Shown here in pieces: positions 18,681 through 28,764 of a stretch of DNA of 36,370 nucleotides (positions are counted from its first letter, which is position 1; each line of letters begins with the position of its first letter). Below the pieces are notes generated by a model. It had not been told where the DNA came from. It ran no database searches and saw only the letters and a program-made list of their open reading frames with translations. Made by a program: the position numbers and the translations under genes. Source of the DNA: Bacteroidales bacterium (GTDB lineage Bacteria > Bacteroidota > Bacteroidia > Bacteroidales > PUMT01); the NCBI GenBank assembly GCA_007133565.1, contig SLMM01000105.1, forward strand, positions 1-36,370, written 5' to 3'.

Positions 18681-18899
18681 TTATTTATACCTGTAAGAAA
18701 TTCTTCCTTTTGTAAGGTCGTAAGGTGACATCTCAACTTTGACCTTGTCGCCCGGGAGGATCTTGATATAGTGCATCCTCATCTTCCCGGAAATATGGGC
18801 AATAATTGTATGCCCATTCTCAAGTTCAACCTTAAACATCGCATTGGATAAGGCTTCAACGATTGTTCCATCCTGTTCTATGGCCTTTTGTTTTGCCAT
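18681..18899 (-). CDS. infA: Translation initiation factor IF-1
   Basis: Binds the A site of the 30S subunit during initiation, assisting IF-2 and IF-3. 72 residues with the S1-type OB fold: [39 protein letters not shown] and the C-terminal [13 protein letters not shown]. The chosen ATG ([11 protein letters not shown]) matches the family N-terminus even though it lies inside the 3' end of map, a 22-nt overlap in another frame, which suggests translational coupling. Confidence 0.97.
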   Translation of the reverse strand: MAKQKAIEQDGTIVEALSNAMFKVELENGHTIIAHISGKMRMHYIKILPGDKVKVEMSPYDLTKGRISYRYK

Positions 18900-19690
18900 G
18901 GTAAACCTTTGTTTTTGGTTAATAAGACTTCTTCAATATACTCAAATGTTGACAGGATATCAGCAGAGTTCCCGGTTACTGCAACTGCAAGCTCATAATG
19001 CGCCGATGGTTTGTTATCCCTTGTCCGTATCGTCCATCCATCAGGTTCCTGCATGATCATACGGCCCCCGAGATTTATCATGGGTTCGATACACAAAACC
19101 ATACCTTCCTTCAGGAGCGGACCTCTCCCCCGTTTACCGTAGTTGGGAACTTCAGGATCTTCATGCAGGTTGGTACCAATCCCGTGCCCAACCATTTCAC
19201 GCACAACCGTAAACCCAGCACCCTCAGCGTGTTTCTGGACAGCGTAACCTATATCTCCGATCCTTTTACCCTTTACAGCCTGCTCAATTCCCCGGTAAAG
19301 AGCTTCGCAGGTTATTCTGAGCAACTCTGCCACATGCCGGTCAACCTCACCCACTGCAAAGGTGTAGGCAGTATCGCCGTAAAACCCTTTCATCTTTACA
19401 CCGCAATCGACCGACACGATATCCCCCTCTTTCAGGACATAGTCAGACGGTATGCCATGGACAACCTGCGAATTGACCGATGTACAGAGTGTTTTAGGAA
19501 ACCCGTTATAACCTTTGAAACCAGGCTCCGCACCGTTATCACGTATATATTGTTCTGCTGTACGGTCAAGTTCAAGGGTCGTCACGCCTGGTGCCACAAT
19601 AGCGGCGACCTCTGCCAGCGTACGTGAAACAAGCAGGTTACACTCCCGCATGATCTCAATCGCTTCCCTTGTCCTGTCATCCAACATCAA
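18878..19690 (-). CDS. map: Type I methionine aminopeptidase
   Basis: Removes the initiator Met from nascent proteins at the ribosome. 270 residues with the pita-bread fold. The five metal ligands are visible as Asp95 (SVDCGVK), Asp106 (YGDTAYTF), His169 ([10 protein letters not shown]), Glu202 (IEPM) and Glu233 (HYELAVAV), and the substrate His is His78 (VVHGIP). No N-terminal zinc-finger or SH3-binding extension, so it is the short bacterial type. It follows secY by 23 bp and overlaps infA by 22 nt, as is common at the spc group end. Confidence 0.96.
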   Translation of the reverse strand: MMLDDRTREAIEIMRECNLLVSRTLAEVAAIVAPGVTTLELDRTAEQYIRDNGAEPGFKGYNGFPKTLCTSVNSQVVHGIPSDYVLKEGDIVSVDCGVKMKGFYGDTAYTFAVGEVDRHVAELLRITCEALYRGIEQAVKGKRIGDIGYAVQKHAEGAGFTVVREMVGHGIGTNLHEDPEVPNYGKRGRGPLLKEGMVLCIEPMINLGGRMIMQEPDGWTIRTRDNKPSAHYELAVAVTGNSADILSTFEYIEEVLLTKNKGLPWQNKRP

Positions 19691-19713
19691 AGAACTTGTA
19701 TTATTATTTCAGG

Positions 19714-21051
19714 TCAGATAGCGCCTCCCCCGCTTCTTCCCTTAATTCTGCCTGTTTTCATCAGACCGTCATAATGCCTCATCAGCAAATGGCTCTCTAT
19801 CTGCTGCAGGGTGTCGAGTACCACGCCCACCATGATAAGCAACGAGGTCCCTCCGTAAAACTGGGCCCACTGGGAATTAACACCGGCAAGCATTGCAAAT
19901 GCCGGCAAAATAGCCACAATTGCAAGGAATATTGACCCGGGGAGGGTAATCCTCGACATAATGGTATCAAGAAACTCAACAGTTTTCTTACCCGGTTTTA
20001 CCCCGGGTATGAATCCTCCGTTTCTCTTCATATCCTCAGCCATCTGTGAGGGATTTATTGTAACGGCCGTATAGAAATATGTAAAAAGTATAATAAGAAC
20101 AGCAAATGTAAAGTTGTACCAGAAGCCGGTGAAATTGCTAAAAGCCGCGGCAAAGCCGGTCATGGTATCTGTTGGCGCGAAACTTGACAGCGTAAGGGGA
20201 ATAAACATCAGCGCCTGTGCAAATATTATAGGCATAACACCGGCTGAGTTCACCTTAAGCGGTATATACTGCCTTACCCCTCCGTACTGCTTGTTGCCGA
20301 CTATACGCTTGGCATACTGTACAGGTATCCTTCTTGTACCCTGTACAAGAAGGATTGTTCCCATGAAAACAAAGAACAAAACAACCATCTCTACAATAAA
20401 CATAATAAGTCCGCCGCCAACCTGCTGCTCGAGCTTTGCAAAAAATTCGGCAGCCAGGGCAAACGGAAGACGTGCAATGATCCCTACCATGATAATAAGA
20501 GAAATACCATTGCCAATTCCCTTATCGGTAATCCGCTCACCAAGCCACATCACGAACATGGTCCCGGATATAAGTATTATCACAAGGAATGCCCAGAACA
20601 TAGGTCCTTCCAGGACAAATGCCTGTGGAACCTGCGCCCGGAGGTTTGTCAGATATGCGGGGCCCTGGAATATCAGGATCAGAACGGTAAGATACCTTGT
20701 GATCTGGTTGATTTTTCTCCTTCCGCTCTCACCTTCCCTCTGCAGTCGCTGAAAATACGGAATTGCAATGCCCAAAAGCTGCACAACGATAGATGCCGAT
20801 ATATAGGGCATTATCCCGAGTGCGAATATTGATGCATTGGCAAAAGCTCCCCCCGAGAACATATCGAGCAGTCCCAGAATGCCGTCGGCTGTCTGCGCCT
20901 GAAGTGCAGCAAGTTCTGACGGATCTATTCCCGGCAGTACAACAAAAGAACCCAGGCGGTAGATCATCAATATCCCCAGGGTATATAAAATCCGGGACCG
21001 AAGATCCTCAATCTTGAAAATATTTTTTATGGTCTCGATGAATTTCTTCAT
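19714..21051 (-). CDS. secY: Protein translocase channel subunit SecY
   Basis: Forms the Sec protein-conducting channel in the inner membrane with SecE and SecG. 445 residues with ten predicted membrane helices. Recognisable are LGILMIYRLGSFVVLPGID (helix 1), the plug region after FSGGAFANASIFALGIMPYI, the QREGESGRRKINQITRYLT loop, and the cytoplasmic loop IPVQYAKRIVGNKQYGG. The late NGGFIPGVKPGKKT segment is also typical. It sits 6 bp after rplO and 23 bp before map, the usual spc location. Confidence 0.97.
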   Translation of the reverse strand: MKKFIETIKNIFKIEDLRSRILYTLGILMIYRLGSFVVLPGIDPSELAALQAQTADGILGLLDMFSGGAFANASIFALGIMPYISASIVVQLLGIAIPYFQRLQREGESGRRKINQITRYLTVLILIFQGPAYLTNLRAQVPQAFVLEGPMFWAFLVIILISGTMFVMWLGERITDKGIGNGISLIIMVGIIARLPFALAAEFFAKLEQQVGGGLIMFIVEMVVLFFVFMGTILLVQGTRRIPVQYAKRIVGNKQYGGVRQYIPLKVNSAGVMPIIFAQALMFIPLTLSSFAPTDTMTGFAAAFSNFTGFWYNFTFAVLIILFTYFYTAVTINPSQMAEDMKRNGGFIPGVKPGKKTVEFLDTIMSRITLPGSIFLAIVAILPAFAMLAGVNSQWAQFYGGTSLLIMVGVVLDTLQQIESHLLMRHYDGLMKTGRIKGRSGGGAI

Positions 21052-21057
21052 GGAACT

Positions 21058-21510
21058 TTAAATTTTTACAGCTGTGCCACCTGATTTTTCGATTGCCTCC
21101 TGTGCCGACCTGGAAAAAGCATGGGCTTTAACTTCAAGTTTTGCATCCAGCTTGCCGTTTCCGAGTATCTTAATCATATCATTTCGTGATGCAAAACCGG
21201 CATTGATCAGCGACTGTACATCGACAGATGTTACCCCGGTCCGGTCGGCCATCCCCTGCAATACATCAAGGTTTATTCCCTTGTAGGACTTGCGGTTTAT
21301 ATTCTTAAACCCGTATTTGGGCACCCTCCTCTGAAGGGGCATCTGGCCACCCTCAAAGCCTGCCTGCTTGCTGTACCCGGACCGTGATTTCTGCCCTTTG
21401 TGTCCCTTTGTTGCAGTATCACCCCTTCCGGATCCTTCACCCCTGCCCAGCCTTTTGTTGCGCTTTACTGCCCCTTTCGCGGGTTTTAAATTACTAAGAT
21501 CCATAATCAA
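21058..21510 (-). CDS. rplO: 50S ribosomal protein L15
   Basis: Late-assembly 23S rRNA-binding protein. 150 residues from the first ATG. The second Met, two codons later (start at 21504, [17 protein letters not shown]), matches the normal N-terminus better. Gly-rich basic start [21 protein letters not shown], then [20 protein letters not shown], and a C-terminal domain ending in GGTAVKI. 13 bp after rpmD and 6 bp before secY. Confidence 0.96.
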   Translation of the reverse strand: MIMDLSNLKPAKGAVKRNKRLGRGEGSGRGDTATKGHKGQKSRSGYSKQAGFEGGQMPLQRRVPKYGFKNINRKSYKGINLDVLQGMADRTGVTSVDVQSLINAGFASRNDMIKILGNGKLDAKLEVKAHAFSRSAQEAIEKSGGTAVKI

Positions 21511-21523
21511 TTATGTGATTTAT

Positions 21524-21706
21524 TTATTTAACCTTTTCGACCTTTATCAAATGACGCACCTTTTCAACCATGCCCAGCACCTGGGGTGTTGATTCCGCCT
21601 CAACACTGCTGCTGATCCTTTTGAGGCCCAGAGCCTCCAGTGTCCTTTTCTGGCGCTGTGAACTTTTAATCTTACTTTTTACCTGTGTAATCCGAATCTT
21701 TGCCAT
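21524..21706 (-). CDS. rpmD: 50S ribosomal protein L30
   Basis: Small 23S rRNA-binding protein of 60 residues with the usual ferredoxin-like core: KIRITQVKSKIKSSQRQKR, LEALGLKRISSSV and VLGMVEKVRHLIKVEKV. Lies between rpsE (16 bp) and rplO (13 bp) in the standard spc order. Confidence 0.95.
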   Translation of the reverse strand: MAKIRITQVKSKIKSSQRQKRTLEALGLKRISSSVEAESTPQVLGMVEKVRHLIKVEKVK

Positions 21707-21722
21707 GACGTATCAGTATAAT

Positions 21723-22238
21723 CTATCCGTTAAAAACTTTTTCAAGCGGCACCCCTCTCAATTCAGAAACCGTATGTGCATCCCGCATCTGCATAAGTGC
21801 ATCGAAGGTAGCCTTTACAAGGTTGTGAGGGTTGGATGATCCCTTGGATTTTGCAAGCACGTCGGTAATCCCGACACTTTCAAGCACCGCACGCATCGCA
21901 CCGCCCGCTACTACTCCCGTACCATGTGATGCCGGCTTGAGAAAAACCCTTGCCCCTCCATATTTGGCAACCTGCTCATGAGGTATCGTACCCTTGTGGA
22001 TCGGCACCCTGACAAGGTTCTTTTTGGCATCCTCGATACCTTTGGATATAGCAGTTGTAACCTCATTGGCCTTACCCAGTCCGTACCCTACAATTCCGTC
22101 CTCATTCCCCACCACAACTATGGCAGAAAAGCTGAAGGTGCGGCCACCCTTGGTGACTTTGGTAACACGCTGAATGCTTACAACGCGGTCTTTCAGTTCC
22201 AGATCACTGGTTTTTACTTTTCTTATTGTTGTTGACAT
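21723..22238 (-). CDS. rpsE: 30S ribosomal protein S5
   Basis: Small-subunit body protein at the mRNA entry, with a role in decoding accuracy and helicase action with S3 and S4. 171 residues. The N-terminal dsRNA-binding-like domain begins [19 protein letters not shown] and contains [21 protein letters not shown]; the C-terminal domain has [19 protein letters not shown]. 2 bp after rplR, implying tight coupling. Confidence 0.97.
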   Translation of the reverse strand: MSTTIRKVKTSDLELKDRVVSIQRVTKVTKGGRTFSFSAIVVVGNEDGIVGYGLGKANEVTTAISKGIEDAKKNLVRVPIHKGTIPHEQVAKYGGARVFLKPASHGTGVVAGGAMRAVLESVGITDVLAKSKGSSNPHNLVKATFDALMQMRDAHTVSELRGVPLEKVFNG

Positions 22239-22240
22239 AA

Positions 22241-22600
22241 TTAAAATTTTAATCCTGCTTCCCTGGCGGCATCAGCCAAAGCTTTTACCCTGCCATGATA
22301 CAAATAGCCATTTCTGTCAAATATCACTGTTGATATCCCTTTCTCAAGAGATTTTTCGGCAATCAGTTTTCCAACGAGTTTTGCCTGTTCCGTTTTGGTT
22401 ACCTTGCCTGCTTCCTCAACACTCTTTTCCCTGGATGATGCAGCAACTAATGTCGTTTTGTTCAAATCGTCGATAAGTTGCACATACACGTCGCGGTTGC
22501 TACGGAAAACCGACATTCTGGGCCGTTCCTGGGTTCCCGAAACATGTCTGCGGATCCTCATTTTTATCCGCTTTCTTCTCTTAAGCTTAGTTAAAGCCAT
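22241..22600 (-). CDS. rplR: 50S ribosomal protein L18
   Basis: 5S rRNA-binding protein of the central protuberance. 119 residues; a basic N-terminus ([18 protein letters not shown]) is followed by the conserved [20 protein letters not shown] strand region and the C-terminal [24 protein letters not shown]. Between rplF (28 bp) and rpsE (2 bp). Confidence 0.97.
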   Translation of the reverse strand: MALTKLKRRKRIKMRIRRHVSGTQERPRMSVFRSNRDVYVQLIDDLNKTTLVAASSREKSVEEAGKVTKTEQAKLVGKLIAEKSLEKGISTVIFDRNGYLYHGRVKALADAAREAGLKF

Positions 22601-22628
22601 GATTGATTATCTGTTTTGAAAATAATAA

Positions 22629-23183
22629 TTATACACTTGCAGATTTGCCGGCCTTCTTCCTGATATGTTCTCCTACAAATTTCACTCCCTTGCCTTTGTA
22701 CGGCTCGGGCTTGCGGAAAGACCTTATCTTGGCTGCAACCTGGCCAATCAACTGCTTGTCGATGCTTTTAAGGGTAATGATCGGGTTGCTCCGCCTTTCA
22801 GTCTTCGCCTCAACCTTCACCTCTGAAGGAATCTCAAAAAAGATGTCATGTGAATACCCAAGGCTGAGCTCAAGAACCTGGCCCTTTGCCTCGGCCCTGA
22901 ACCCAACTCCAACCAGCTCCTGTTTAATCTCATAACCTTTCGAAACCCCTTCAACCATATTGTAAACAAGGGCCCGGTACAATCCGTGCATCGATTTCGA
23001 CTGGTTGTCTTCCGACGAACGTGACAACACCACCTGGTTATCCTCCACCTTGACATCAATTCGCCCGTCTACCTGTTCTGACAGTTCTCCAAGCGGCCCC
23101 TTAACGGTTACGAGGTTGTTCTTGTCGACCGAAACAGTTACTTTTTCAGGTATCTCTACCGGTAAATTTCCTATTCTTGACAT
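22629..23183 (-). CDS. rplF: 50S ribosomal protein L6
   Basis: Binds 23S rRNA near the sarcin-ricin loop and factor-binding site. 184 residues in two similar domains: SRIGNLPVEIPEKVTV at the start and, near the end, the family signature KIRSFRKPEPYKGKGVKF. Normal length, with no insertion. 16 bp after rpsH. Confidence 0.97.
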   Translation of the reverse strand: MSRIGNLPVEIPEKVTVSVDKNNLVTVKGPLGELSEQVDGRIDVKVEDNQVVLSRSSEDNQSKSMHGLYRALVYNMVEGVSKGYEIKQELVGVGFRAEAKGQVLELSLGYSHDIFFEIPSEVKVEAKTERRSNPIITLKSIDKQLIGQVAAKIRSFRKPEPYKGKGVKFVGEHIRKKAGKSASV

Positions 23184-23199
23184 TTCTTATATAAAAATT

Positions 23200-23595
23200 T
23201 TAATATACGTAACACAATACCTCACCTCCGATGCTCTTCTTGCGGGCCTCCTTATCGGTCATCACACCCTGTGAAGTCGAAAGGATAGCTATACCCAGTC
23301 CGTTAAGCACCCTGGGCAGCTTGTCCTTGCCCCGATACTGTCTGAGGCCGGGCCTGCTGACGCGGCGAAGAGACTTGATGGCTGGTTGCCGGGTTTCAGG
23401 ATGATATTTAAGGGCTATCTTAATGGTTCCCTGAACACCGTCATCCTGGAACTTATAATTCAGAATGTAACCTTTCTCATGAAGAATTTTGGTTATATCT
23501 TTTTTCACGTTGGAAGCAGGAATCTCAACGATCTTATGCTTTGCCCCCAGGGCGTTCCTCAGCCGCGTAAGATAATCTGCTATCGGATCTGTCAT
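23200..23595 (-). CDS. rpsH: 30S ribosomal protein S8
   Basis: Central-domain 16S rRNA binder; in E. coli it also represses the spc operon by binding its mRNA. 131 residues: [18 protein letters not shown] start, [16 protein letters not shown] in the middle, and the C-terminal [19 protein letters not shown] signature. The spacer before rpsH (27 bp) and the rplE start region hold no obvious copy of the E. coli S8 regulatory helix. Confidence 0.97.
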   Translation of the reverse strand: MTDPIADYLTRLRNALGAKHKIVEIPASNVKKDITKILHEKGYILNYKFQDDGVQGTIKIALKYHPETRQPAIKSLRRVSRPGLRQYRGKDKLPRVLNGLGIAILSTSQGVMTDKEARKKSIGGEVLCYVY

Positions 23596-23622
23596 CTCTC
23601 TGTTATTTTATATAATATTTAT

Positions 23623-23892
23623 TTACCAACTAGCTTTTCTGATTCCGGGAATAAGGCCTTTTGAAGCCATTTCCCTGAATGTTATCCTGCTGATCCCGAA
23701 TTGCCTTATATACCCTTTTGGCCTGCCAGTAAGCTTGCAGCGGTTATGCAGACGGATAGGGTTGCTGTTACGGGGCAAACGGCTTAATCCGACGTAATCA
23801 CCTTCCGCTTTAAGTTTGGCCCGCTTTTCAGCGTACCGGTCCACCAGTTTTTGACGGCGTATTTCACGCGCCTTCATTGACTCTTTTGCCAT
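23623..23892 (-). CDS. rpsN: 30S ribosomal protein S14 (zinc-free type)
   Basis: Head protein of the 30S subunit near the A and P sites. 89 residues, the long C-minus form: the signature [20 protein letters not shown] has a single Cys and no CxxC pairs, in contrast to the 61-residue zinc form. Ends [11 protein letters not shown] as normal. 3 bp after rplE. Confidence 0.97.
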   Translation of the reverse strand: MAKESMKAREIRRQKLVDRYAEKRAKLKAEGDYVGLSRLPRNSNPIRLHNRCKLTGRPKGYIRQFGISRITFREMASKGLIPGIRKASW

Positions 23893-23895
23893 ATT

Positions 23896-24453
23896 CTAAT
23901 TCTTTTTTACGTTCTTGAATGGTATTCCAAACTCCCTGAGTAGTGCAAAGCCCTCTTCATCGGTATCGGCAGTGGTCACAAAAGTGATCTCCATTCCCAG
24001 TATTTTATTGATCTTGTCAATATCAATCTCAGGGAATATGATCTGTTCTGATATGCCAAGCGTATAGTTGCCACGTCCGTCAAGCTTTCCGCTCACACCG
24101 CGAAAATCCCTGATCCTGGGCAACGCTGCAGCAATAAGCCTTTCCAGAAACTCATACATCCTTTCCCTGCGCAGCGTTACGCGCACCCCGATAGGCATGT
24201 CGCGCCTGAGCTTGAAATTTGAAATATCTTTCCGTGAAACTGTCTGCACGGCTTTCTGACCCGCAATTGCGGTCAGCTCGGCCTGGGCTGTCTCGATCAG
24301 CTTTTTATCAGCTACCGCTGCACCGACTCCCTGGTTTATAACGATCTTTTGCAATCTGGGTACCTGCATCACGGTTTTGTATTTGAACTCTTTTTTGAGT
24401 GCAGGCACGATCTCCTTGTTATATCTCTCCTTTAGTTGAGGCTTGTAGTCCAT
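23896..24453 (-). CDS. rplE: 50S ribosomal protein L5
   Basis: 5S rRNA-binding protein of the central protuberance that contacts P-site tRNA and bridges to S13. 185 residues: [60 protein letters not shown] and [21 protein letters not shown] are typical. The start codon overlaps the rplX stop by one base (TAATG), a re-initiation arrangement. Confidence 0.97.
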   Translation of the reverse strand: MDYKPQLKERYNKEIVPALKKEFKYKTVMQVPRLQKIVINQGVGAAVADKKLIETAQAELTAIAGQKAVQTVSRKDISNFKLRRDMPIGVRVTLRRERMYEFLERLIAAALPRIRDFRGVSGKLDGRGNYTLGISEQIIFPEIDIDKINKILGMEITFVTTADTDEEGFALLREFGIPFKNVKKN

Positions 24454-24776
24454 TACTTGATTTCCTCCCCGGTTTTTTTTGAATAACGTACCAATATGTT
24501 TTTATCATTGCGTCTCCGGCCAACTTTTGTGGGATTACCTGTTGAGGGGTCTACCAGCATCAGGTTTGTAATATTGATCGGGGCCTCCTTGCGGATTATC
24601 CCGCCCTGGGTATGCTTGGCATTTGGCTTTGTATGCCTTGCAACAATGTTTACACCTTCGACTATTGCTTTTCCCTCCTTTGTCATAACATCCAGGACCC
24701 TGCCCTGCTGTCCCTTTGATTCACCGGTAATAACGTATACCGTATCACCTTTCTTTATATGAAATTTTCTGCCCAT
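24453..24776 (-). CDS. rplX: 50S ribosomal protein L24
   Basis: Assembly-initiating 23S rRNA binder near the exit tunnel. 107 residues with a KOW motif at the N-terminus ([20 protein letters not shown]), then [12 protein letters not shown] and [20 protein letters not shown]. 24 bp after rplN; its stop overlaps the rplE start by one base. Confidence 0.97.
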   Translation of the reverse strand: MGRKFHIKKGDTVYVITGESKGQQGRVLDVMTKEGKAIVEGVNIVARHTKPNAKHTQGGIIRKEAPINITNLMLVDPSTGNPTKVGRRRNDKNILVRYSKKTGEEIK

Positions 24777-24800
24777 CAGAATAATTTTTTATCAGTTTTA

Positions 24801-25166
24801 CTATAACACCTCGGGTGCAAGGGAAACAATTTTCATATACTTATCACGAAGTTCGCGGGGGATAGGCCCGAATATCCGGGTGCCCCTGATTTCGCCAACA
24901 TTGTTCAGCAGTACAACTGCATTGTCATCAAACCTGATATAGGATCCGTCGGTCCTCCTTATTTCGTTTTTGGTTCGGACAACAACGGCTTTGCTGACAG
25001 TGCCCTTTTTAATATCCCCGGAAGGTATAGCACTCTTAACGGTAACGACTATCTTATCGCCCACCCTTGCATATTTCTTGCCGCTGCCGCCAAGCACCCT
25101 TATGCACAGGACCTCTTTGGCCCCGGAGTTGTCAGCTACATCTAATCTGCTCTCTTGTTGTATCAT
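24801..25166 (-). CDS. rplN: 50S ribosomal protein L14
   Basis: Five-stranded beta-barrel protein at the subunit interface and a binding site for the silencing factor RsfS in other bacteria. 121 residues, canonical: [19 protein letters not shown], the [20 protein letters not shown] segment, and [20 protein letters not shown] near the end. Only 2 bp after rpsQ. Confidence 0.97.
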   Translation of the reverse strand: MIQQESRLDVADNSGAKEVLCIRVLGGSGKKYARVGDKIVVTVKSAIPSGDIKKGTVSKAVVVRTKNEIRRTDGSYIRFDDNAVVLLNNVGEIRGTRIFGPIPRELRDKYMKIVSLAPEVL

Positions 25167-25168
25167 CG

Positions 25169-25423
25169 TTATTTAGCTCTTTCAATTATTTCTGCCAGCC
25201 TCCAGCACTTGTCTTTGCTCAAAGGCCTTGTTTCAATTATTTTGACGGTATCGCCAATATTACAGCTGTTCTGCTCATCATGAGCCATCAGCTTGGTCGA
25301 TTTCTTGATAAACTTGCCGTATATCGGGTGTTTTACCCTGCGGTTTACGGTAACCAAAATGGATTTGTCCATTTTATTGCTTACAACAACACCGACTCTT
25401 TCTTTTCTTAATTTCCTTTCCAT
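25169..25423 (-). CDS. rpsQ: 30S ribosomal protein S17
   Basis: OB-fold protein that stabilises 16S rRNA helices 7 and 11 early in assembly. 84 residues: [39 protein letters not shown] and the C-terminal [19 protein letters not shown] signature. Between rpmC (8 bp) and rplN (2 bp). Confidence 0.97.
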   Translation of the reverse strand: MERKLRKERVGVVVSNKMDKSILVTVNRRVKHPIYGKFIKKSTKLMAHDEQNSCNIGDTVKIIETRPLSKDKCWRLAEIIERAK

Positions 25424-25431
25424 TGCAAGAA

Positions 25432-25638
25432 TTAACTTTTCTGTTTTTCAGATAACATACGTTGGCGCAGCTCGGTCTTCAACCTGGCAATATTCCTTTT
25501 GGCAGCCGGTATCTTGAGCGGATTATCAAGTGGCGAAACCGTGTGGTTCATCCTGAGCTTGAGCAGAAGGCTCTTTTCTGTGTCGATCCTCTCCTCTATC
25601 TCACTGGTGGACAACTCCCTTATCTCTTTTATCTTCAT
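25432..25638 (-). CDS. rpmC: 50S ribosomal protein L29
   Basis: Small helical protein at the tunnel exit that helps dock trigger factor and SRP. 68 residues: [18 protein letters not shown] start, [16 protein letters not shown] and [18 protein letters not shown], the family hairpin of two helices. 17 bp after rplP, 8 bp before rpsQ. Confidence 0.96.
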   Translation of the reverse strand: MKIKEIRELSTSEIEERIDTEKSLLLKLRMNHTVSPLDNPLKIPAAKRNIARLKTELRQRMLSEKQKS

Positions 25639-25655
25639 TTGTGCTATTCTTTAGA

Positions 25656-26084
25656 TCAGTTGGTTTTATGCTCAAAATCATGCCTTACTATGAACTTGGT
25701 GGTAATCGGCAGTTTCTGCGCAGCAAGCCTGAGGGCTTCCCTGGCAACCTCTATGGGTACACCTTCGGCTTCAATTATGATCCTGCCGGGGGTTACCGGC
25801 GCCACAAAAGCTTCCGGGGCTCCTTTCCCCTTACCCATCCTCACCTCAGCGGGTTTTTTGGTAATAGGTTTGTCGGGGAATATCCTTATCCAGATCTGCC
25901 CCTCCCTCTTCATATGACGGGTAACCGCCTGCCTGGCAGCTTCGATCTGACGTCCCGTAATCCATGATTCCTCAAGCGCCTTAATGCCGAACGACCCGAA
26001 AGCGAGTTGATTGCCCCGCTGGGCATTGCCCTTCATCTTTCCTTTCTGCTGCCGTCTGTATTTCGTTTTCTTTGGCTGTAACAT
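25656..26084 (-). CDS. rplP: 50S ribosomal protein L16
   Basis: Binds 23S and 5S rRNA near the A-site tRNA elbow and helps shape the peptidyl transferase centre. 142 residues: [19 protein letters not shown] start, [45 protein letters not shown] and an [20 protein letters not shown] helix. The conserved Arg after GKMKG-type sequence is retained. Between rpsC (30 bp) and rpmC (17 bp). Confidence 0.97.
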   Translation of the reverse strand: MLQPKKTKYRRQQKGKMKGNAQRGNQLAFGSFGIKALEESWITGRQIEAARQAVTRHMKREGQIWIRIFPDKPITKKPAEVRMGKGKGAPEAFVAPVTPGRIIIEAEGVPIEVAREALRLAAQKLPITTKFIVRHDFEHKTN

Positions 26085-26114
26085 TGGAACAATATCTTAT
26101 TGTATGTTAATAAA

Positions 26115-26831
26115 CTATTTCTTTCTTCTTTTAAACCCGCCTCTGTCTTTCGGCTTGTCACCTGTTGCCGGTCCTCCGCCTGCAAGGTTTGGAGAAAGGT
26201 CACGCTTTCCGTAAACCTCGCCGGTACATATCCATACCTTGATTCCTATCATCCCCACCTTGGTAAGCGCCTCACTCAATGCATAGTCAATATTGGCCCT
26301 GAGGGTGTGAAGCGGTGTACGGCCCTCCTTGTACATTTCCGACCTGGCCATCTCGGCGCCGCCAAGCCTGCCGCTGATCTGCACCTTTATCCCTTCTGCA
26401 CCCATCCTCATTGTTGAGGCTATAGCCATCTTTATTGCACGCCTGTATGATATCTTTCCTTCTATCTGCCTTGCAAGGTTGTTGGCCACTATCGTGGCAT
26501 CAAGTTCGGGCCTTTTTACCTCGAAAATGTTTATCTGGACATCCTTCTGGGTTATCTTCTTGAGCTCCTCCTTCAGCTTGTCCACTTCCTGTCCGCCCTT
26601 CCCGATGATTATCCCGGGCCTGGCCGTATTAACGGTAACCGTGATCAGCTTCAGTGTACGTTCAATGATTATCTTTGATATACTGGCTTTCGCGAGCCTC
26701 GCATGAAGATATTCCCTTATCTTATGGTCTTCAACGAGCTTGGCAGAATAATCATTACCGCCATACCAGTTTGAATCCCAGCCCCTGATTATACCCAGCC
26801 TGTTACTTATCGGATTAACTTTTTGTCCCAT
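26115..26831 (-). CDS. rpsC: 30S ribosomal protein S3
   Basis: Lines the mRNA entry channel and takes part in mRNA unwinding. 238 residues with a type II KH domain (about 40-110, including [15 protein letters not shown]) and a C-terminal domain containing [26 protein letters not shown] and [13 protein letters not shown]. The C-terminal tail is basic and Gly-rich. 6 bp after rplV. Confidence 0.97.
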   Translation of the reverse strand: MGQKVNPISNRLGIIRGWDSNWYGGNDYSAKLVEDHKIREYLHARLAKASISKIIIERTLKLITVTVNTARPGIIIGKGGQEVDKLKEELKKITQKDVQINIFEVKRPELDATIVANNLARQIEGKISYRRAIKMAIASTMRMGAEGIKVQISGRLGGAEMARSEMYKEGRTPLHTLRANIDYALSEALTKVGMIGIKVWICTGEVYGKRDLSPNLAGGGPATGDKPKDRGGFKRRKK

Positions 26832-26837
26832 TGACTA

Positions 26838-27257
26838 TTATTTTGTATTGACTTCTGTCGTTTGTTCAACTTTGTCCAGCACCACGGTCACATGGTTGGA
26901 ACGTTTCCTTATCCGGTGCGCCCTTCCCTGGGGCGCCGGCCTGAGCCTCTTAAGGGTCCTCGCCTGGTCAACCCTTACTTCCTTTACTACCAGGTTGGTA
27001 TCTTCGATGCGCACGCCCTCATTCTTAACCTGCCAGTTTGCTATTGCTGAAAGCAGCAGTTTTTCCATCCTCCGGGATGCTTCTTTTGAGCTGAATTTTA
27101 GGGTGTCAAGAGCTTTGTTCACATCCTCTCCCCTTACCATATCAGCTACAAGCCTCATTTTTCGGGGCGAGGTGGGGCAATTGCGCAGCACGGCAAAATA
27201 CCTGCTTTTCTTTTCCTCCTTTATCTCCTGAGCTCGTTGTTGTTTTCTGGATCCCAT
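26838..27257 (-). CDS. rplV: 50S ribosomal protein L22 with short N-terminal extension
   Basis: Exit-tunnel wall protein whose long beta-hairpin reaches the tunnel constriction and contacts macrolide sites. 139 residues, longer than the ~110 of E. coli because of a charged N-terminal segment of about 20 residues ([19 protein letters not shown]). Core: [19 protein letters not shown] and the C-terminal hairpin [20 protein letters not shown]. Between rpsS (30 bp) and rpsC (6 bp). Confidence 0.97.
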   Translation of the reverse strand: MGSRKQQRAQEIKEEKKSRYFAVLRNCPTSPRKMRLVADMVRGEDVNKALDTLKFSSKEASRRMEKLLLSAIANWQVKNEGVRIEDTNLVVKEVRVDQARTLKRLRPAPQGRAHRIRKRSNHVTVVLDKVEQTTEVNTK

Positions 27258-27287
27258 CTCTGAAAATTAAAATGAATGTTTTTAATC

Positions 27288-27557
27288 CTACTTATTCTTT
27301 TTGCCACCGTGGCCTCGGAACATACGGGTAGGCGAAAATTCGCCAAGCTTATGCCCGACCATGTTCTCGGTAATATAGACGGGAATGAACTTGTTCCCGT
27401 TGTGCACGGCTATTGTATGGCCCACAAAATCGGGCGATATCATCGACCGGCGCGACCAGGTCTTGATAACTGTTTTCTTACCCGAATTGTTCATGTCGGT
27501 AACCCTCTTGTCGAGCTTATAATCAATAAAAGGTCCTTTTTTCAGTGAGCGACTCAT
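27288..27557 (-). CDS. rpsS: 30S ribosomal protein S19
   Basis: Head protein of the 30S subunit that pairs with S13 and touches A-site tRNA. 89 residues with [37 protein letters not shown] and the end signature [18 protein letters not shown]. 21 bp after rplB. Confidence 0.97.
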   Translation of the reverse strand: MSRSLKKGPFIDYKLDKRVTDMNNSGKKTVIKTWSRRSMISPDFVGHTIAVHNGNKFIPVYITENMVGHKLGEFSPTRMFRGHGGKKNK

Positions 27558-27578
27558 AGTTATCGTTTATTATCAGTT

Positions 27579-28403
27579 TTATTTTTTCCTTTTCTCAACA
27601 ATATACCTGCTCGAAGCCTTCTTTCTGGAGCGGGTCTTGTATCCCTTTGCCGGCAATCCTTTCCTTGACCTTGGATGTCCTCCTGAGGCGCGTCCCTCGC
27701 CACCGCCCATAGGGTGGTCAACAGGATTCATCACAACTCCCCTTACCCTCGGCCTTCTGCCCAGCCAACGGCTGCGCCCTGCCTTACCCGAACTCTCAAG
27801 AGCATTATCGGGGTTCGATACAGATCCCACGGTTGCCCGGCAGGTAACCAGTATCATCCTCATCTCGCCCGAAGGGAGCTTGATTATGGCATACTTCCCT
27901 TCACGGCTTGTAAGCTGCGCATAGGATCCGGCACTTCTTGCCATTGCCGCGCCTTTACCGGGCTGTAGCTCAATATTGTGAATTACCGTACCCAGCGGGA
28001 TATCCGACAAAAACAATGTGTTCCCTGGCTCCGGCGTCGCATCAGCACCCGAAACTATTGACTGTCCAACCTGAAGTCCCGCCGGTGCAACTATATAGCG
28101 TTTCTCTCCGTCTGCGTAGACAACAAGTGCAATCCGTGCGGACCGGTTGGGGTCGTATTCTATCGTTTTCACCACGGCCGGAATTCCGTCCTTGTTCCTC
28201 TTAAAGTCGATAATCCTGTACCGACGCTTGTGTCCGCCTCCAAGATACCTCATTGTCATCTTGCCCTGGTTGTTCCTTCCCCCCGACCTCTTATGGGGTC
28301 CAAGGAGCGACTTCTCCGGCTTGTCGGTTGTGATATGCTCGAAAGTCGACTTTATCTTGTGCCTCTGGCCCGGGGTAACCGGGTTTAATTTACGTACTGC
28401 CAT
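27579..28403 (-). CDS. rplB: 50S ribosomal protein L2
   Basis: Core 23S rRNA-binding protein near the peptidyl transferase centre. 274 residues: [20 protein letters not shown] in the N-terminal part, [18 protein letters not shown] in the OB domain, and the C-terminal signature [19 protein letters not shown], which contains the essential His. A 62-bp spacer separates it from rplW, one of the longer gaps in the cluster, with only a small 4-bp hairpin (near 28437-28451). Confidence 0.97.
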   Translation of the reverse strand: MAVRKLNPVTPGQRHKIKSTFEHITTDKPEKSLLGPHKRSGGRNNQGKMTMRYLGGGHKRRYRIIDFKRNKDGIPAVVKTIEYDPNRSARIALVVYADGEKRYIVAPAGLQVGQSIVSGADATPEPGNTLFLSDIPLGTVIHNIELQPGKGAAMARSAGSYAQLTSREGKYAIIKLPSGEMRMILVTCRATVGSVSNPDNALESSGKAGRSRWLGRRPRVRGVVMNPVDHPMGGGEGRASGGHPRSRKGLPAKGYKTRSRKKASSRYIVEKRKK

Positions 28404-28465
28404 TTTGAGTAGACCTGTAAAGTATTTTAATATTATCTCCCTTTCGGGGAACTGTAATCTTTCTC

Positions 28466-28756
28466 TTATATATTACTGTAAAAATCAATATTGTCACCTT
28501 CTGCAAGGGTCACGACTGCCTTTTTGTATGCAGCGGTTTTCCCATGTATTATTCCGGTCTTTGTATACCTTGATTTTGATTTACCTCCGTAAATTATGGT
28601 GTTCACTGCATCAACACGCACATCATACATCTCTTCGACGGCCCTCTTAATCTGGATTTTGTTGGCTCGCTTATCGACAATGAAACCGTACCTGTTCAGC
28701 TTTTCGCCGAGATTGGTCATTTTTTCGGTAATAATTGGCTTTTTTATTATATCCAT
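28466..28756 (-). CDS. rplW: 50S ribosomal protein L23
   Basis: Tunnel-exit protein and docking site for trigger factor and SRP. 96 residues: [19 protein letters not shown] start, the [20 protein letters not shown] core and [18 protein letters not shown]. 8 bp after rplD. Confidence 0.96.
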   Translation of the reverse strand: MDIIKKPIITEKMTNLGEKLNRYGFIVDKRANKIQIKRAVEEMYDVRVDAVNTIIYGGKSKSRYTKTGIIHGKTAAYKKAVVTLAEGDNIDFYSNI

Positions 28757-28764
28757 GACTTTTG

